From contig NC_049989.1 of NCBI RefSeq assembly GCF_000003815.2, positions 5,053,227-5,113,226 on the forward strand: a stretch of 60,000 nt of DNA, in the 5' to 3' direction. The DNA is from Branchiostoma floridae. Its lineage: Eukaryota > Chordata > Leptocardii > Amphioxiformes > Branchiostomatidae. Positions 20,737 through 32,531 of this stretch are shown here, piece after piece (within the stretch, counting starts at the first letter, position 1; the number at the start of each line of letters is the position of its first letter). A model generated the notes under the pieces. That model did not search any database, was not told the origin of the DNA, and saw nothing but the letters and a program-made list of their open reading frames with translations. The position numbers and the translations under genes were made by a program.

Positions 20737-23700
20737 ATGATGTGGGGAAATGACGACCAGATCATCATTGAGCAACAGGTAAGGATTTTTTTCATTTAAA
20801 AATAATTGCAGCAAGACCACTTGACTTAGTATGATGATGTGCTTGTAATCCCAATTAGGGTTGGTTGCTGAGTGAAGTTTCTATACACTTAGCTTTTGTA
20901 ATTTGATTTCATTGTAATGATGTGTTCATACATTGTGTAATTTCCAATAAGTTACATTTGATCGTCAGAGATGGTCTCTGCATTGTGTAAAATGCAATGC
21001 ATTTATCATCTTACAGAGAGATGGAAATGGGATCCAATCCACAGTCCAGGGCTGGATGAACGGTGGTCTGCCCGATGGCAGGGAGAAGTTCACCAAGGAT
21101 GGCAAGAGGATCGTGGCAGAAGAGGAGTGGTTTTATGAGGATGGAAAATGGGTGAGTGTTTCTTTCTCGAAGAATAATCTTAAGTTTGTGAATATTCTAA
21201 TACTGTGATAGTACAACAGAAAAGATCTGAGTCTTTATTCAAGTTGACTGAAACGCAAATGCCTCACACACATCACCTACTTCAGCCCCTAGCAGAATTA
21301 AGTACATGGTTGTACATAATCTTAGGATATGTCTAGGAGTTTGCCTTCAAGTACAGTTTTGATAACTTTTCCATTGTATGATAACTTAAACAAGAGGTAG
21401 AAAGCCAGCAGTTTTATACAGAAAGGTCTCAGGTTATTTGCAGGGCCCTGTAAAATGTAACCTGTATGAAATAAGACAAGATTTCAAAAAATATTTTGCC
21501 ACCACAGGTTAACAGCAGCCTTACAGTTGACTAGTCAAAATGAATACATACATGTAGGTACATCACAACTTGACACTGATTTGTTTTTTTTTCACAGGCG
21601 CACATCTGGATATATGAAGACCAGGTGTTTGAAGTGGAAGATGCCAGATCCAGGCTGGACTTTGAAGCAGCTGCCAAGGAATTGAAGAAAACAACACAGG
21701 TTATAGAGGAGACAGTGGTGGAGGAAAAGGAAGTTGAGGTAAGAGAAGTGCCAGTTTTATTCTGCCTTTTTTCAGTCCAGAAATATACAATAGAAAATAT
21801 TATGTTGCTGGTACTTCAATAGGCTGTCTTTTGTCATGAGCTCTTTGATATCTATGTTGTTTTCTTTCCGGAGTAGATTTAGCATGGAAAACTTATTTTT
21901 AGTAGAAAACATGGTTTTATGACAAAGAAATGACAAAGCAATGAGTATACAAATCTTCAACACCCCAGGTCAGTGATGTAATCGAATGCTGATAGCATGA
22001 CTATTGCATCTTCTTCAACACGAAATATTCTCCATTCACGTTCAGGAGGAGATCAAGGGCCCAGGTATGCGGATCATCGTCAGAGGACCATTCATATTGC
22101 AGCGAGCACCGCCAAAACCTGGAATCAAGAAGAAAGTAGAAGAGGTACTGGGGCAAGGAGCCCATAGTGTGGAAGATTTAGTAGCAGAAGCGTTAAAGCA
22201 TGACAGACAATGATTTGGGGAATTGTAGCTTGGTAGTGCTTAAACCAGCGGTGGTAGATGCTTTGGTATAGATGGTAGTGACTCAGGTAGAGGCTGCAAT
22301 ACCAGTGGTGTTGGAGCAAGGGGAATCTGGTAGTGGTGATGATACTAGATGAGGCAATGGTGTCAGCGGGGTCAAATGAGGATTCCGTGATGCCAGTGAC
22401 TGAGGGGAAAGGCAAGGTACCGACATTGCTAGAGAAAGTTAGGGGCAATGGCCATGGCGATGGCAAAGAGCTTGCAGAGGTGAGCGACTGGTATTGGTAA
22501 ATTGGCAACCTAAGTGTATCGTATACATGTGTCCAAAATGATGTGTCTTGAGATGTTTTAAAGAATAGCCAGATAACTTCCTCGTAGCAGCTTTGATACT
22601 GCTATTACTACTACTACTACTACTAAGTATAACTTGACAGTATTCCATTTAGATGTTTAATAACTGTGGATAAAGAGGGGTTACTAGGCTAACCTGGATG
22701 TTCATTACCACTAGGTCAAAAAGGAACTAAAGGTAGTGGAGGCCCTGGAAGAGTCAGACTCAGGCATGGAGAACACGCCTACACATGAGATCAGGAAACT
22801 CAAGCAGATCCAGTATGGCATCGGTCGAGAGGAAAACCAACAGGGCATGACAAAAATTGCTACAGCACAATTTCAAGAGGCCAAATTGGTCTCCCAACCC
22901 TCAGAGAAGTTCTCCAGGCCTGAGGTACAACAAGTAAAGACAGAAGATGCAGTATACAACCAGGGGATTGCAGGAAATGTCTTCACACAAGAGGAGAAGG
23001 TTACAGGTGACATTGAGAGCTTTGAGTATCAGAAGGCGAATTATGAATACATAGACATCGCCAAAAACAGGACACAAGAATCAATAACAAGAAGCCTGGA
23101 CCCCAACTACAACCACGGAGTGGAGGAGGAGATAAAGATACCATTAGGCGAACTACAAGGGGTGATACCAGGCCTCGTGTATGTAAAACCCTGCTACGAA
23201 ATCCTCAGACAGGAACAGAACAAGGCATTTGTGAGTCAAATAACCAGCGAAGCTCCCGTGTTCATGGTAGCTGGCGAAGGGCAGATAAAGATGCGTCCAA
23301 TTGGCAGCGTCTCTGAAATATCCCCAATAGAATGGCACCGAGCAGCAGTGATAAAGCCTGGCCCAGCGCTGTCAACAGCAAAATCTTCCGTTGTCAAGAC
23401 CAAAATAGTGTATCACCAAGCCAAGGAGATAAAACTAGAGTTGAAACTGAAGACCAAGCTTGAAGGAATACCAGCGTTTAAGTATCAAAATTCGCCCATA
23501 ACAGAAATTCCCAAAGTTCCATTCCATATGGTGGTGAAGAGCACTGTGGATGTTTGTGTACCTTTATATCAAGGAGAAGAAGGAAGTGTCACCGTGGAAC
23601 CCGAAGAAGTTGATGCAGAGTTGAAGCCTTTAGACTTTAAGAAGGCATTCTATGAACCAATCAAGCAAGTTGTCTGGAAACATAACACAGAGGTGGTGTC

Positions 23701-26700
23701 GTCCTTTGATGCAAAATACCACATTGGCGAAGAGAAGAAAATCACCCTTCACGAAGAAGAACTTGGTGCAGCAATCGAGCCATACAAAATTGAATCATGC
23801 ATCTTGTCCACTGTGTCCCAGGAGATGTACATGCCCAACTCAGAGGAAGTTCAGACTTCAGCTCCTTGTTACCTACAGGCTACAGAAGACGAGGTTGTTG
23901 TGAAGGCAGAGCAGACAAGGAAAGGTGAGCCACCTATTCCGTGGGAAAAAGCCGCAATAGAGAAGATAAAACCAATGCTACCGCCAATAGACATAGAGAT
24001 AAAAGAATCACAACTAGCATTTCTCCAAGCAGAGGAGGCCGAAGAAAAACTTGAACTGGAGAAAGTTTGTAGAATGCAGCCCCCAATCATCGAACGAGCG
24101 GAGGTCAACGTAACAGAGGTAGACAAAACTCTCCTCGTATATGTCAGTCAGCAGCCAGTTGTACAGGTCCCCCTGGCGGTACATACTGCCGTAGAGGGGG
24201 ATCTGCCTACATGGGAACTGTGTGAAGATGTTGAGTTCGAAGAATTGAAGACAACGAAAGCGACGCCAAAGGTTGCACTGGGGCAATTATACAAAGCAAA
24301 AGCACAACAGCCAAAGGTAAGCTTTGCAGAGATACCATCTCCCGTCATATCGGATGAAGTTTACAAAGTTCAGAGACCTGTCTCCCCGATTCCAAGAGGA
24401 AACTTTAAAGTCAAGGAAAAGTTGGTAGAGCTGGAGGCCGGAGAAACAGAGGAAATCCCACCTACAAACGTCATGGAGAATGGTGACATAAGTCTGGCGG
24501 ACGACGACACGTTCGGAACGGTAGAAGTGGCGGTTCAGCAAATGAAGAAGCTAGAGCTCCCCAAGCTTGAGTTCCACGAAAAGCAAGAACAGATCACTGT
24601 GGCGGACGTTAACCTTTCTCCTATTATGATTTCTCCAAAACCAAAACAGTTTCATGCTGAGTACCACGTAGAGGAGACAGAAAATTATCTAGACTATTCA
24701 TTGTCCCTGCAAGCTGTGGCGGTTCTCCAAATGAAGAAGATGGATCTCCCCAGACTTGAATTCCATGAAGATCAAGAAGAGATCACAATGGCAAACGTTA
24801 ACCTTTCGCCTGTTGTGATTTCTCCAAAGCCAAAACAGTTACATGCTGAGTACCATGTAGAGGAGACAGAGAATTACCATGACTATTCATTGTCCCTGCA
24901 AGCAGTGGCGGTTCTGGAAATGAAGAAGCTGGATCTCCCCAGACTTGAATTCCACGAAGATCAGGAACAGATCACAGTGGCAAACGTTAACCTTTCGCCT
25001 GTTGTGATTTCTCCAAAGTCAAAACAGTTACATGCTGAGTACCACGTTCAAGAGACAGAAAATTACCCTGACTATTCACTGTCCCTGCAAGCAGTCCCGC
25101 AATCTCTACTGAAGGAAGCGGAGGAAGATACCATCCATGTTCGCTCCGACAACGTGCCTGAAACAAGGCACAATGATTCCAAGAAAGTGAACATAACTAA
25201 GACTGAACCCAAGGTCCAAGAATCTAAGACAGAGCTACATACCTTGGAAGCAAAGGAGACTAACATTAACATGATTGGATTGGAGGTTATCTCTGATATC
25301 ACTCCGCTGTCACCGGATATTGCAAAGGAATTTGATTTACCAGGCGAGTCTTACCTGCATGTTGAGCAGGCTCCTAAAAAGGAAACGTCAGTATACGTTC
25401 CCCCACCAGAGCTGAAGAATTCTCAAGAGGCTGTTCTTTTACTAAAAGAACAAGAAATTATCGACGTACCCCACAAGGAGGAGGTTAAAGGGAAGGCTAA
25501 GGTTCTCGCTGTGTCAACTCAACGCCTTGAAAATGTCCAGTCCACAAAGCCAGAGATTTTGCAAGCACAGAACTTTGCAGAGGAGCATAGCATTGACACA
25601 AGACAGGATTACATCTACATCATTCCGCCCTCTGGTGGTCAGGATGCACCAGTCTCAACACTTCCAAGATTTGACATGGACGAAGCCCATGAAAAGTATT
25701 CCAGAATGCAGCAATTCCCCGAGGAGCACACAATCAACCTGGAAGAAGAGGTCGTCCTTACAATCGACCATCCCTCTTCTCCAAACACAGCAAGCTCCTC
25801 CATATTACCACAGCAGCAGATGGACCGTGTGAGTGCACAGCGATACAGGATACAGCAACTAGCCAGTGAAAAGGTACTTGACATCAAAGAGCAAAAGGTC
25901 ATCGTAATCGAACCTCCAGCGTCCAAGACAGCAGGTGAATCTTCTCTTCCACACCTAGAAATGGACCGTGCCCACGCAGAGCGATACAGAATCCAAAAGT
26001 CAGCCGAAGAAGGAGTGGAAGACCTGGAGGAACAAAAGGTTGACACAATTCAGCCGCACTCATCGGATGCGGCCAAAGAGTCCACGCTGCCACACTTAGA
26101 AATGGATCACGCTCGTGAAGAACAACACAGAACTCAACAGATGGCTCAAGAAGGGTCTGTTGATATAAAAGAGCTCCAATTGGAAACAATACAGCCCCGC
26201 ACATCGGATGTGGCCAGGGAGTCCACACTTCCAAACTTGGAGATGTATCGTGCTCGGGTAGAGCGTTACAGGATCCAACAGATGGCTGAAGAGGGGTCAG
26301 TCGATATAATAGAGCTCAAGGTTGACACAATGCAGCACCGCACATCGGATGCCGCCAGGGAGTCCACACTTCCAAACGTGGAGATGGACCGTGCTCGGGC
26401 GGAGCGTTACAGGATCGAACAGATGGCTAAAGAGGGGTCAGTCGATCTGAAGGAGATGCAGGTGACTTGGATAGATCCCCATTCATGGGATGAAGCCAGG
26501 CGATCCGCACTGCCCTACCTGGAGCTGGATCAAGCCCGTGCTGAGCACTACAGAATTCACCAGTTGGGACGGGAAGAAGTACTCAGTACTAGGGAGGCAT
26601 ATGTCGATAGGATACCATCATCATCTCACCCTCATCACGGGCGGATTATCATTGTTGATGGATATCCTTTGCATGTGATGAGACCAAAACCGAGTACGTG

Positions 26701-29700
26701 GATCGAAATTCCTGCGCCAAGGGTACGGAATCTGCCGCGGAAAGTTGTCATTAATTCTTCAGTGCGAAACGTCATCCAGGTCATTCCACCTCTGGCTACG
26801 GACGCAGCTAGGCAAGGTTCAATACCTGCTGAGGTTTTGCAGAAGGTCCGTGAGAGTCAAGAGGCGCCCACTGATGAGAGTCAAGAAGTGCCTGCTGATG
26901 AGAGTCAAAAAGTGCCTGCTGATGAGAGTCAAGAAGTGCCTGCTGATGAGAGTCAAGAAGTGCCTGCTGATGAGAGTCAAGAAGTGCCTGCTGATGAGAG
27001 TCAAGAAGTGCCTGATGATGAGAGTCAAGAAGTGCCTGATGATGAGAGTCAAGAAGTGCCTGATGATGACAGAAGAGTTCGCGAGAGAGTGGAAATAACA
27101 TCAGTTATTCCCCCTCTTCCAGCAGATATTGCTCACAAGGCAGAGACACCAGCAGAGGTCTTCCGCAGGGTACACTCGCATCACGTTCACAGTCATCACG
27201 TGCACTCAGGCCAAGAGACAAATCTGAACGACATAGTGGAGCCACAAAAGCGGCTTCCTCCCCTGGAGACTCGAACATCTATGTGGAGGCTTGTCCCAGG
27301 GCACGAAACAGGGACGTCCAGCTCGTCAAGCAAGGAGGGGCCGGAAACAGAGGTCGCCAATGGACCCATTCCTCCCATTGAGCAAAGGGTGCCTCCCCAG
27401 CAGGTTGTCACGTCCGACGAATTCCACAGGGCGGACGCCTCCACACTGCACAGTAGCTGGGTCCCAGCGGAGATCCAGGTGGTTGGAGAACTGGACACAC
27501 TCATGCAGCAGGGAATCATCCGGTTCAATCCTCTCAGCCAGCTAGTCCAAAATGGTGCCAATGTACATGATTACGACGAGATGGTCAAACAGCACAGCGG
27601 AATAATGAGATCGTCTTCCTTGCAGTATCCCGTTAACACGAGGCCTCTTCAGCAGACCAACGGCTTCAAGGTTGGCCATATCCCACAAGTTGGTTATCCA
27701 ACAAAGCAGTGGACTTCGGCACAGCATCTTGCTTCAGAATCAGTCGAAGACAGGGGTGATGACGACTTTGACTATGACAAGCTCATCTGGATGACAACAG
27801 GTGGTAAGCATGAAGTTTGGTATGAGCAGCTGCCCAAATCGGGATGGTCTACCATTGAGCTTACTTCAGAATCGGTCGAAGACAGGGGCGATGATGACTT
27901 TGACTATGACAAGCTCATCAGGATGACAACAGGCGGCAAACACCAAGTCCCGTATGAGCAGCTGCCCAAATCAGGATGGTCTACCATTGAGGTGACGGGA
28001 CAGGACAACGTAGCCGAGATACAACAAAGATCTTTGGAAAGTATCTACAACCGCCAAGATTCCGTTTTCGTAGAAGACCAAAGGCCAAAGCCTAAGAGCG
28101 ACAAGCCACCTTTTGCCTTCGATTTCAGTCGTTTGATTCACTGGACGATTGGTGAGCAAAATGAGATAGAAAAGCTGCCAACGCATCCTGGTGCAAACCC
28201 GCCTCATCTCGTTCCGATCAACTACGACAAGACCACCACGTGGGTTGTTGGGGCAGACTCGGGGAGCGGAACAACAGCAGAGAAAACCTACGTCAGCGTT
28301 GCTGTTCCAGTCAGGGTCAGGAACACCTACTTCGTGGAGGGATCAGATGCCAGATCCGACTCCAGATCCGACATCGTCAAGTCACCAGAGGCGACTGTTC
28401 TCCACGACATGCAGGACTGGAAAACTTTGACACGACAGGAAGGTAGATCAATGTATTCAGCGATGAGCAACGATCCACAGTACTCGTCTGCTCCGCCATT
28501 GCTGACATTTCAAGGGTATCATCAACCCTATGATGGCGCGTTTGGAGACAGACACCAGCTTAGAAGACAAGGGTCATCAGACAGCAGCGCCTCTGGACGT
28601 GTCAAACAAAGGGCACCACAGCCACCAGTACAGAGGACAACCAGTCCCGTGCAACATGTTTACACATCATCGTCCCCAACACGGCCAGCTACTTCGCCAG
28701 TGTTCCAAGGTTGGGTGAATATGTACATCGTACGAGGGGTGATCAATAAGTCCTCGGCCTCACCCAGAAATGATACTGTAAGCACAACTCAGATTTCGAG
28801 GCACAACTTTATAGTATGAAGCCTTTTATCAATATCTTCAAAATTTCAAATCATTGCAGTCATTACTTGCCATGCATTCGTTTTTTTAGTTAGAAGGTAA
28901 GTGGCGAGAAAAACAAGGGCGAACTTGAATTTTAGTACACATTCATATAATACTTTAAACTTGACATCTATGCTTCGAAATCTGAGTTGTACTTACTATT
29001 TCTGGGTAAGGCTGATGACTTATAGATCACCCCTCGCACAAAGCAAATGTTTCACCTCAATTCACATGCAATAACAACATAGCAAGTACAAATTCAGAAG
29101 GCCTGTTTCAACACGCACGAGTTGTGATACTTAATTCTACTTTGAATTTAACAAATATTGTACTCATTGATGACTCAACTCTTCCACTGACGATTTTATT
29201 TGCAGTTTGGAGGCAATGCCATACTGTATCACTTGTTACAGATGAAGATTCAATATGTCATATGTTGTGTTATGATGTAAATCACCGTCAGCCATTCTGC
29301 TGGCACATTGTCTAATGCAACATTTTAACAACTTGTTACAGGTGATCCAACAGGACGCCCGGGATGATCACCAATTTCATTATATAAAGTTGCAGTCGTA
29401 GTCGCATTAACATAGACATGTAGCAAATATGGCAGCATGATATTGTATCTATTAGCAAAAGGGTAAATGACAAAAATGTTTTATAGGCCTCAGTTTCTAT
29501 TCCATTTTACGTGAAACGTATAGAATAAGATGACTGAACACTATACATGTAATAAATAGAATTGAATGGATGAGTTTTCTTTCTTAGAGTTGAGGCCTGA
29601 TAAAAGGGCTTAACGTCACATTTTCACAAAGGGGTCCAGCCGGGCAGTTTGGGGGGACGAAAAGTACGATATAAAGGACAACATAAACACAGAGCGGACC

Positions 29701-31350
29701 AAAAATGATGCAACAGCATGCCTTGTGCATATCTATTGGCATAAGCTTTAATTTTTCTTACCCGCAAACAGCCCAGCCGGGCCCCGGGTAGGAAATGTGA
29801 CGTAGGCCTAAGTCACTGTAACGTAAAATGTGTGCATCATAATGCGAAAAGTGTTGGATCCTAGATGGGAATCCAAATCACAGCCAACAATGATGGCTTA
29901 TACTGGCAATCATACACTTGAAATAGTACTTAGCCACGTAGTTCACAAGATTAAGTCTAATAAGTGCATTTCAAAGGGATTCAACATATGTCTCCCGTCG
30001 GGTTTTTCCATTATTTGTCAACTTATTGCTGTTTCCTTAACCTCTAGCTGTGATTTCATTTACTCAAGGCTGTTTTGTAACCATCACTTATTACGTTTGA
30101 AATCACTAATATTACTTCCCGATGACAGTTTTCGGTAGCATAATAATACCAGCGGTCACAGTGCTTCATTATGTATTTTCCAACATTTCTATATTCAATA
30201 ATAACTATGGGATTACAACACTTTTCTTTATATTAACCAGTTATTTTAACACTAAGTCTGTCTTCTTTCTTACTGCTGCCAGCACCCGCCTCTGCGCATG
30301 CTTTCCACGCCCAATCATTGCAAAATGGCTACCCCTCCCCACCTCCACCTCTCCTCTCGCCTCCCCATGGCTCCAGATCCCCATCCATACCCCCTCACCC
30401 CAAAAGACCCGCTCCCCAGCCCCCAGCGCCGCTTACCCCGCCCCCTGGTACTGCAGACACCACTGTACCAAAGGCGGCCATGGTCAACAGGAGGCACTCT
30501 CCACCAGAACTACATGTATTCTGTAAGTACCACCTTTTATCATCACATAACATCATCGTATGTTGTTTATTGCTATCCTAACAAAAACTGACTTTCAAGT
30601 TTGTGCCATTTAGCCTTTGTTCATTTTACGAAACATACCGGCTATAACGAAGAATCACACATTAAAAGTACAATTCAAAATTTAGTGACACAAGGTCGAG
30701 ACTGTAACGTTATTTGCACGATGCTGCTGTGTGGATTGCAACATCTGCAGTAACTATCCCTCGTGGTTCCAAGAGGATGTTAGAACTACTGTACATGTAC
30801 TTGCATAATGTTTTCATTCATCTTTTTACAGCTATTGGCAATGCCAATGAATACATGAACTGTCTTCTTAACAATTGTGCACCATACACACCCACCAACA
30901 TCTCACTACATTTTTTTTGTGTACCTACAGATGGGGATGACTACGTGGACCTTCGTGATAATGGGGCCAGCTCTGTATCATCCTATGGAAGTCAGAAAGG
31001 AGTTAAGGTAATCCACTTCACTCACAGACTGAAGAGTATAGGGGTAAGGCCTGTACTCGTAGTACTAGAATAACCACCACGTTAAAAGTTTTATCCCTAA
31101 AGCACAATGTGCCAGTCCCTTGAGTAACTGACACCTCTTATACCTTACTACCTAGATCTCCAACCTTCATCGGCTTACCTACATAATGCTTCATCTTTCT
31201 GTCCCAACTTTCCAGGGGAACAAGTATCCGAATCGATATTTCCCCGTCTTCAGAAGATCCAGTAGTAAGGAAAGCTTTGGGAAGCGTGTCATAGAGGACA
31301 GGTCCCCAACTGGACAACCCAAGAGGAGGAGGTCATGGCTACAGATATAA
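20737..31350 (+). CDS. Gene B: complete giant repeat protein (2287 aa)
   Basis: Coding exons 20737-20778, 21017-21151, 21598-21738, 22046-22144, 22715-28709, 30283-30522, 30931-31007 and 31216-31350 (TAA). Exons 1-4 join in phase 0, 5/6 and 6/7 in phase 1, 7/8 in phase 0; the total is 2288 codons including stop. The start is the first of two adjacent ATGs (MMWGNDDQ); gene D has only the second, so initiation may be at 20740. Residues 15-139 form the conserved aromatic N-terminal region; 140-2137 are the giant exon; 2138-2218 are proline-rich (PSPPPP, RPAPQPP); 2219-2243 hold DYVDLRD and a Ser/Gly stretch; 2244-2287 are basic with PKRRRS. There is no signal peptide and no membrane segment, so it is probably intracellular. 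Family unknown. Confidence 0.85.
22145..22714 (+). other. Intron 4 of B with decayed exon-4 extension
   Basis: The first 350 bases align with the open extension in gene C. The frame reads on for 22 codons after the donor and then meets TGA (ending 22213). Further substitutions and frameshifts follow, but the distal GCAGAG|GTGAGC donor is preserved. Confidence 0.6.
22602..22625. repeat. CTA microsatellite in intron 4 of B
   Basis: Short run of CTA/TTA triplets at the position homologous to the longer arrays in B' and C. Confidence 0.85.
22715..28709 (+). CDS. Giant exon of gene B (about 1998 codons)
   Basis: Opens after acceptor CCACTAG with VKKEL and the acidic box EESDSGMENTPTH. Residue order in the B protein: single-copy tyrosine-rich modules including LGELQGVIPG...KPCY (about 299) and PIEWHRAAV; a PFHMVVKSTVDV module; PPIPWEKAA; an EIPSPVISDEV/SPIPRG block; three 63-residue LPRLEFHE units (744-932); seven 47-residue LPHLEMDRARAERYR units (1120-1448); nine 8-residue ESQEVPAD units (1519-1590); a His-rich HHVHSHHVHS stretch; a duplicated 44-residue SVEDRGDDDFDYDKLI unit (1813-1900); and a basic Ser/Pro end. 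Gene C has the same order with different copy numbers. The donor CAAG|GTTGGG follows base 28709. Confidence 0.9.
24527..25093 (+). repeat. 63-residue (189-nt) coding repeat, 3 copies
   Basis: Units start at 24527, 24716 and 24905. Each reads about VAVLQMKKMDLPRLEFHE, then ITVANVNLSPVVISPKPKQ, then a YHVEETENY segment. A and C carry one copy only, so the triplication is specific to B. Confidence 0.95.
25655..26640 (+). repeat. 47-residue (141-nt) coding repeat, 7 copies in B
   Basis: Each unit has STLPHLEMDRARAERYRI, then QQMAEEGSVDIKE, then an IQPHTSDAARE linker. The first two units are 48 residues and diverged; later ones are closer to each other. The charged, heptad-like middle part could form short helices. 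Degenerate relatives (IPPLATDAARQGSIPAEVL) continue to about 27170. Confidence 0.92.
26852..27067 (+). repeat. 8-residue (24-nt) ESQEVPAD repeat, 9 copies
   Basis: Nearly perfect 24-nt minisatellite inside the coding frame of B: ESQEAPTD, then ESQEVPAD variants, ending with three ESQEVPDD. Gene C has only one related unit at the same place (about 44990). The expansion is therefore specific to B and probably length-polymorphic. Confidence 0.95.
27734..27997 (+). repeat. 44-residue (132-nt) tandem duplication in B
   Basis: The segment from SESVEDRGDDDFDYDKLI to SGWSTIE is present twice in B, at 27734 and 27866, exactly 132 nt apart. It occurs once in C (about 45688-45819). This is an in-frame duplication after the B/C split, or a loss in C. 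Confidence 0.92.
28731..29038. mobile_element. Mariner-type MITE, long inverted repeats
   Basis: The element is 28733-29036 (304 bp). Arms of about 72 bp (28733-28804 and 28965-29036) begin CGAGGGGTGATC and are near-perfect inverted copies. It is flanked by TA on the left and CA (a changed TA) on the right. The CGAGGGG end and TA target are typical of mariner elements. The homologous site in gene C (near 46550) is empty. No transposase is present. Confidence 0.75.
29606..29810. mobile_element. Foldback MITE in intron 5 of B
   Basis: Imperfect inverted arms of about 45 bp. The left reads TAACGTCACATTT...CCAGCCGGGC; the right reads GCCCAGCCGGGCC...AAATGTGACGTA. It is absent from the C intron. 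The target duplication is unclear (perhaps TA or TAA). Confidence 0.6.
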
Positions 31351-31446
31351 AATGTACAAAAGCTCAAGTCATGTAATCATACATAAAGAGGACTTGGACA
31401 CAATCAACCCAATCATGGCTTCCAGATTTCTATCTAAACCATTTCC

Positions 31447-31452
31447 AATAAA
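31447..31452 (+). terminator. Poly(A) signal of gene B
   Basis: AATAAA 97 bases after the stop codon of B, at a normal distance for an animal 3' untranslated region. No other candidate lies closer. Confidence 0.5.
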
Positions 31453-31549
31453 TAACATCATACTCAAGTAGAGAGCTCATTTTCGATCCCATAAAGACGT
31501 GGTTGTACATAATGTATTCGTTCCTATGGAGGGAAGTCTATATATAGTG

Positions 31550-31620
31550 CACCATACCTCCTATATCATCACACCTTCATGTGTACATGTAGGTGTGATG
31601 ACATAAGGAGCGGTATGGTG
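31550..31620. repeat. Hairpin downstream of gene B
   Basis: Bases 31550-31579 and about 31590-31620 are inverted copies (ATCATCACACCT and its complement) around a TGTACATGTA centre. It lies beyond the poly(A) signal. Confidence 0.55.
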
Positions 31621-32531
31621 TAAATATTTATTTTAGGTCCTGGATGATGATGTTGTAAATAGTGATCATAGCTCAAAGTTAGGTGGATTAGGATGCAGTT
31701 ATTTAAGCCATTGCTCTACAGCATAACTGGCATATCTATTCTAGCCACTGGTTTCAGGATAAAGAAGCCCCTGACAGCCCTTTGCAATCACTAAATGAAG
31801 TGTACATCCTTGTCCTTGCCAGGTGTTGGCATGATATAATTGCGTTCCTGTCAGTGTCTGTCACAAAGTTACCTCACTGAACATCTGACACTTTATTTTC
31901 ACCCGATGGCAGTATTCATGTCGCTATTCCACTGCAACTAACCCCTTAACAGAGATCTTTTCTGTCTAAACTGACACCGTCTTTAAAAATATACTGAAGA
32001 GTGGGAAATTAGGAAGGTGCAGGCATGAAGAAAAGTTGATATATGTCGAAGAAAGGGAGACTTAGGCAAATTTAGAATGAAAGACCAGTGGCTGTCACAT
32101 AAACATCTCAAACTTAATGGGTAATGACAGGGTCCATGAAAAAATCCCAATAACAGCAAAATTTTCAACGTTACCACACATTTGTGTGGTGGAAGAGCCC
32201 TCAACAAATTTGAAGAAAAGCCGTACGATCAAAGCCACAACAATTTCACAGGTCAGCGAGCATTTGCAGAGGCATAACAATCACAAGGATGTTCGGTAAT
32301 ATGGATACGTGCCCTGCTGGTAGCCTGTGGCATTCCAAACCTGGTCACCCTCTTTGAACACATGATTTGAAACTTTGTTGTTGTTCACTGACACAGATTA
32401 CGACTGTTCTCCTCCTGAGTATTTTAGAATCTACGAAAAAGGCTCTGCGAAATAGTATTTTTCAATCTCATTAACACAATCATTGAGTCCAATCTTATGC
32501 TTAAGGCAAGAAAGTGATATCTTTAGTAAAA

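Larger units (their letters stand above)
16953..22985. repeat. Tandem duplication, unit 2 (upstream region + B exons 1-5)
   Basis: Second copy of unit 1. At 22985 homology with unit 1 stops because the giant exon of B simply continues. Exons 2 and 3 of the two units differ at only about 1% of sites (for example 2 of 135 in exon 2), so the event is recent or the two copies are alternative haplotypes joined in the assembly. Confidence 0.85.
28710..30282 (+). other. Intron 5 of gene B
   Basis: Intron between the giant exon and the proline-rich exon. It is mostly homologous to 46525-47505 of gene C, with two insertions: a mariner-type MITE (28731-29038) and a foldback element (29606-29810). No extra exon is recognised. 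If it were retained, the frame would run into the MITE and stop at 28817-28819. Confidence 0.7.

Noticed and set aside
26808-27101. Minus-strand frames over the ESQEVPAD array, and likewise 6172-6729 over the gene A proline array
   Set aside because: Shadows of short in-frame repeats in real plus-strand exons.
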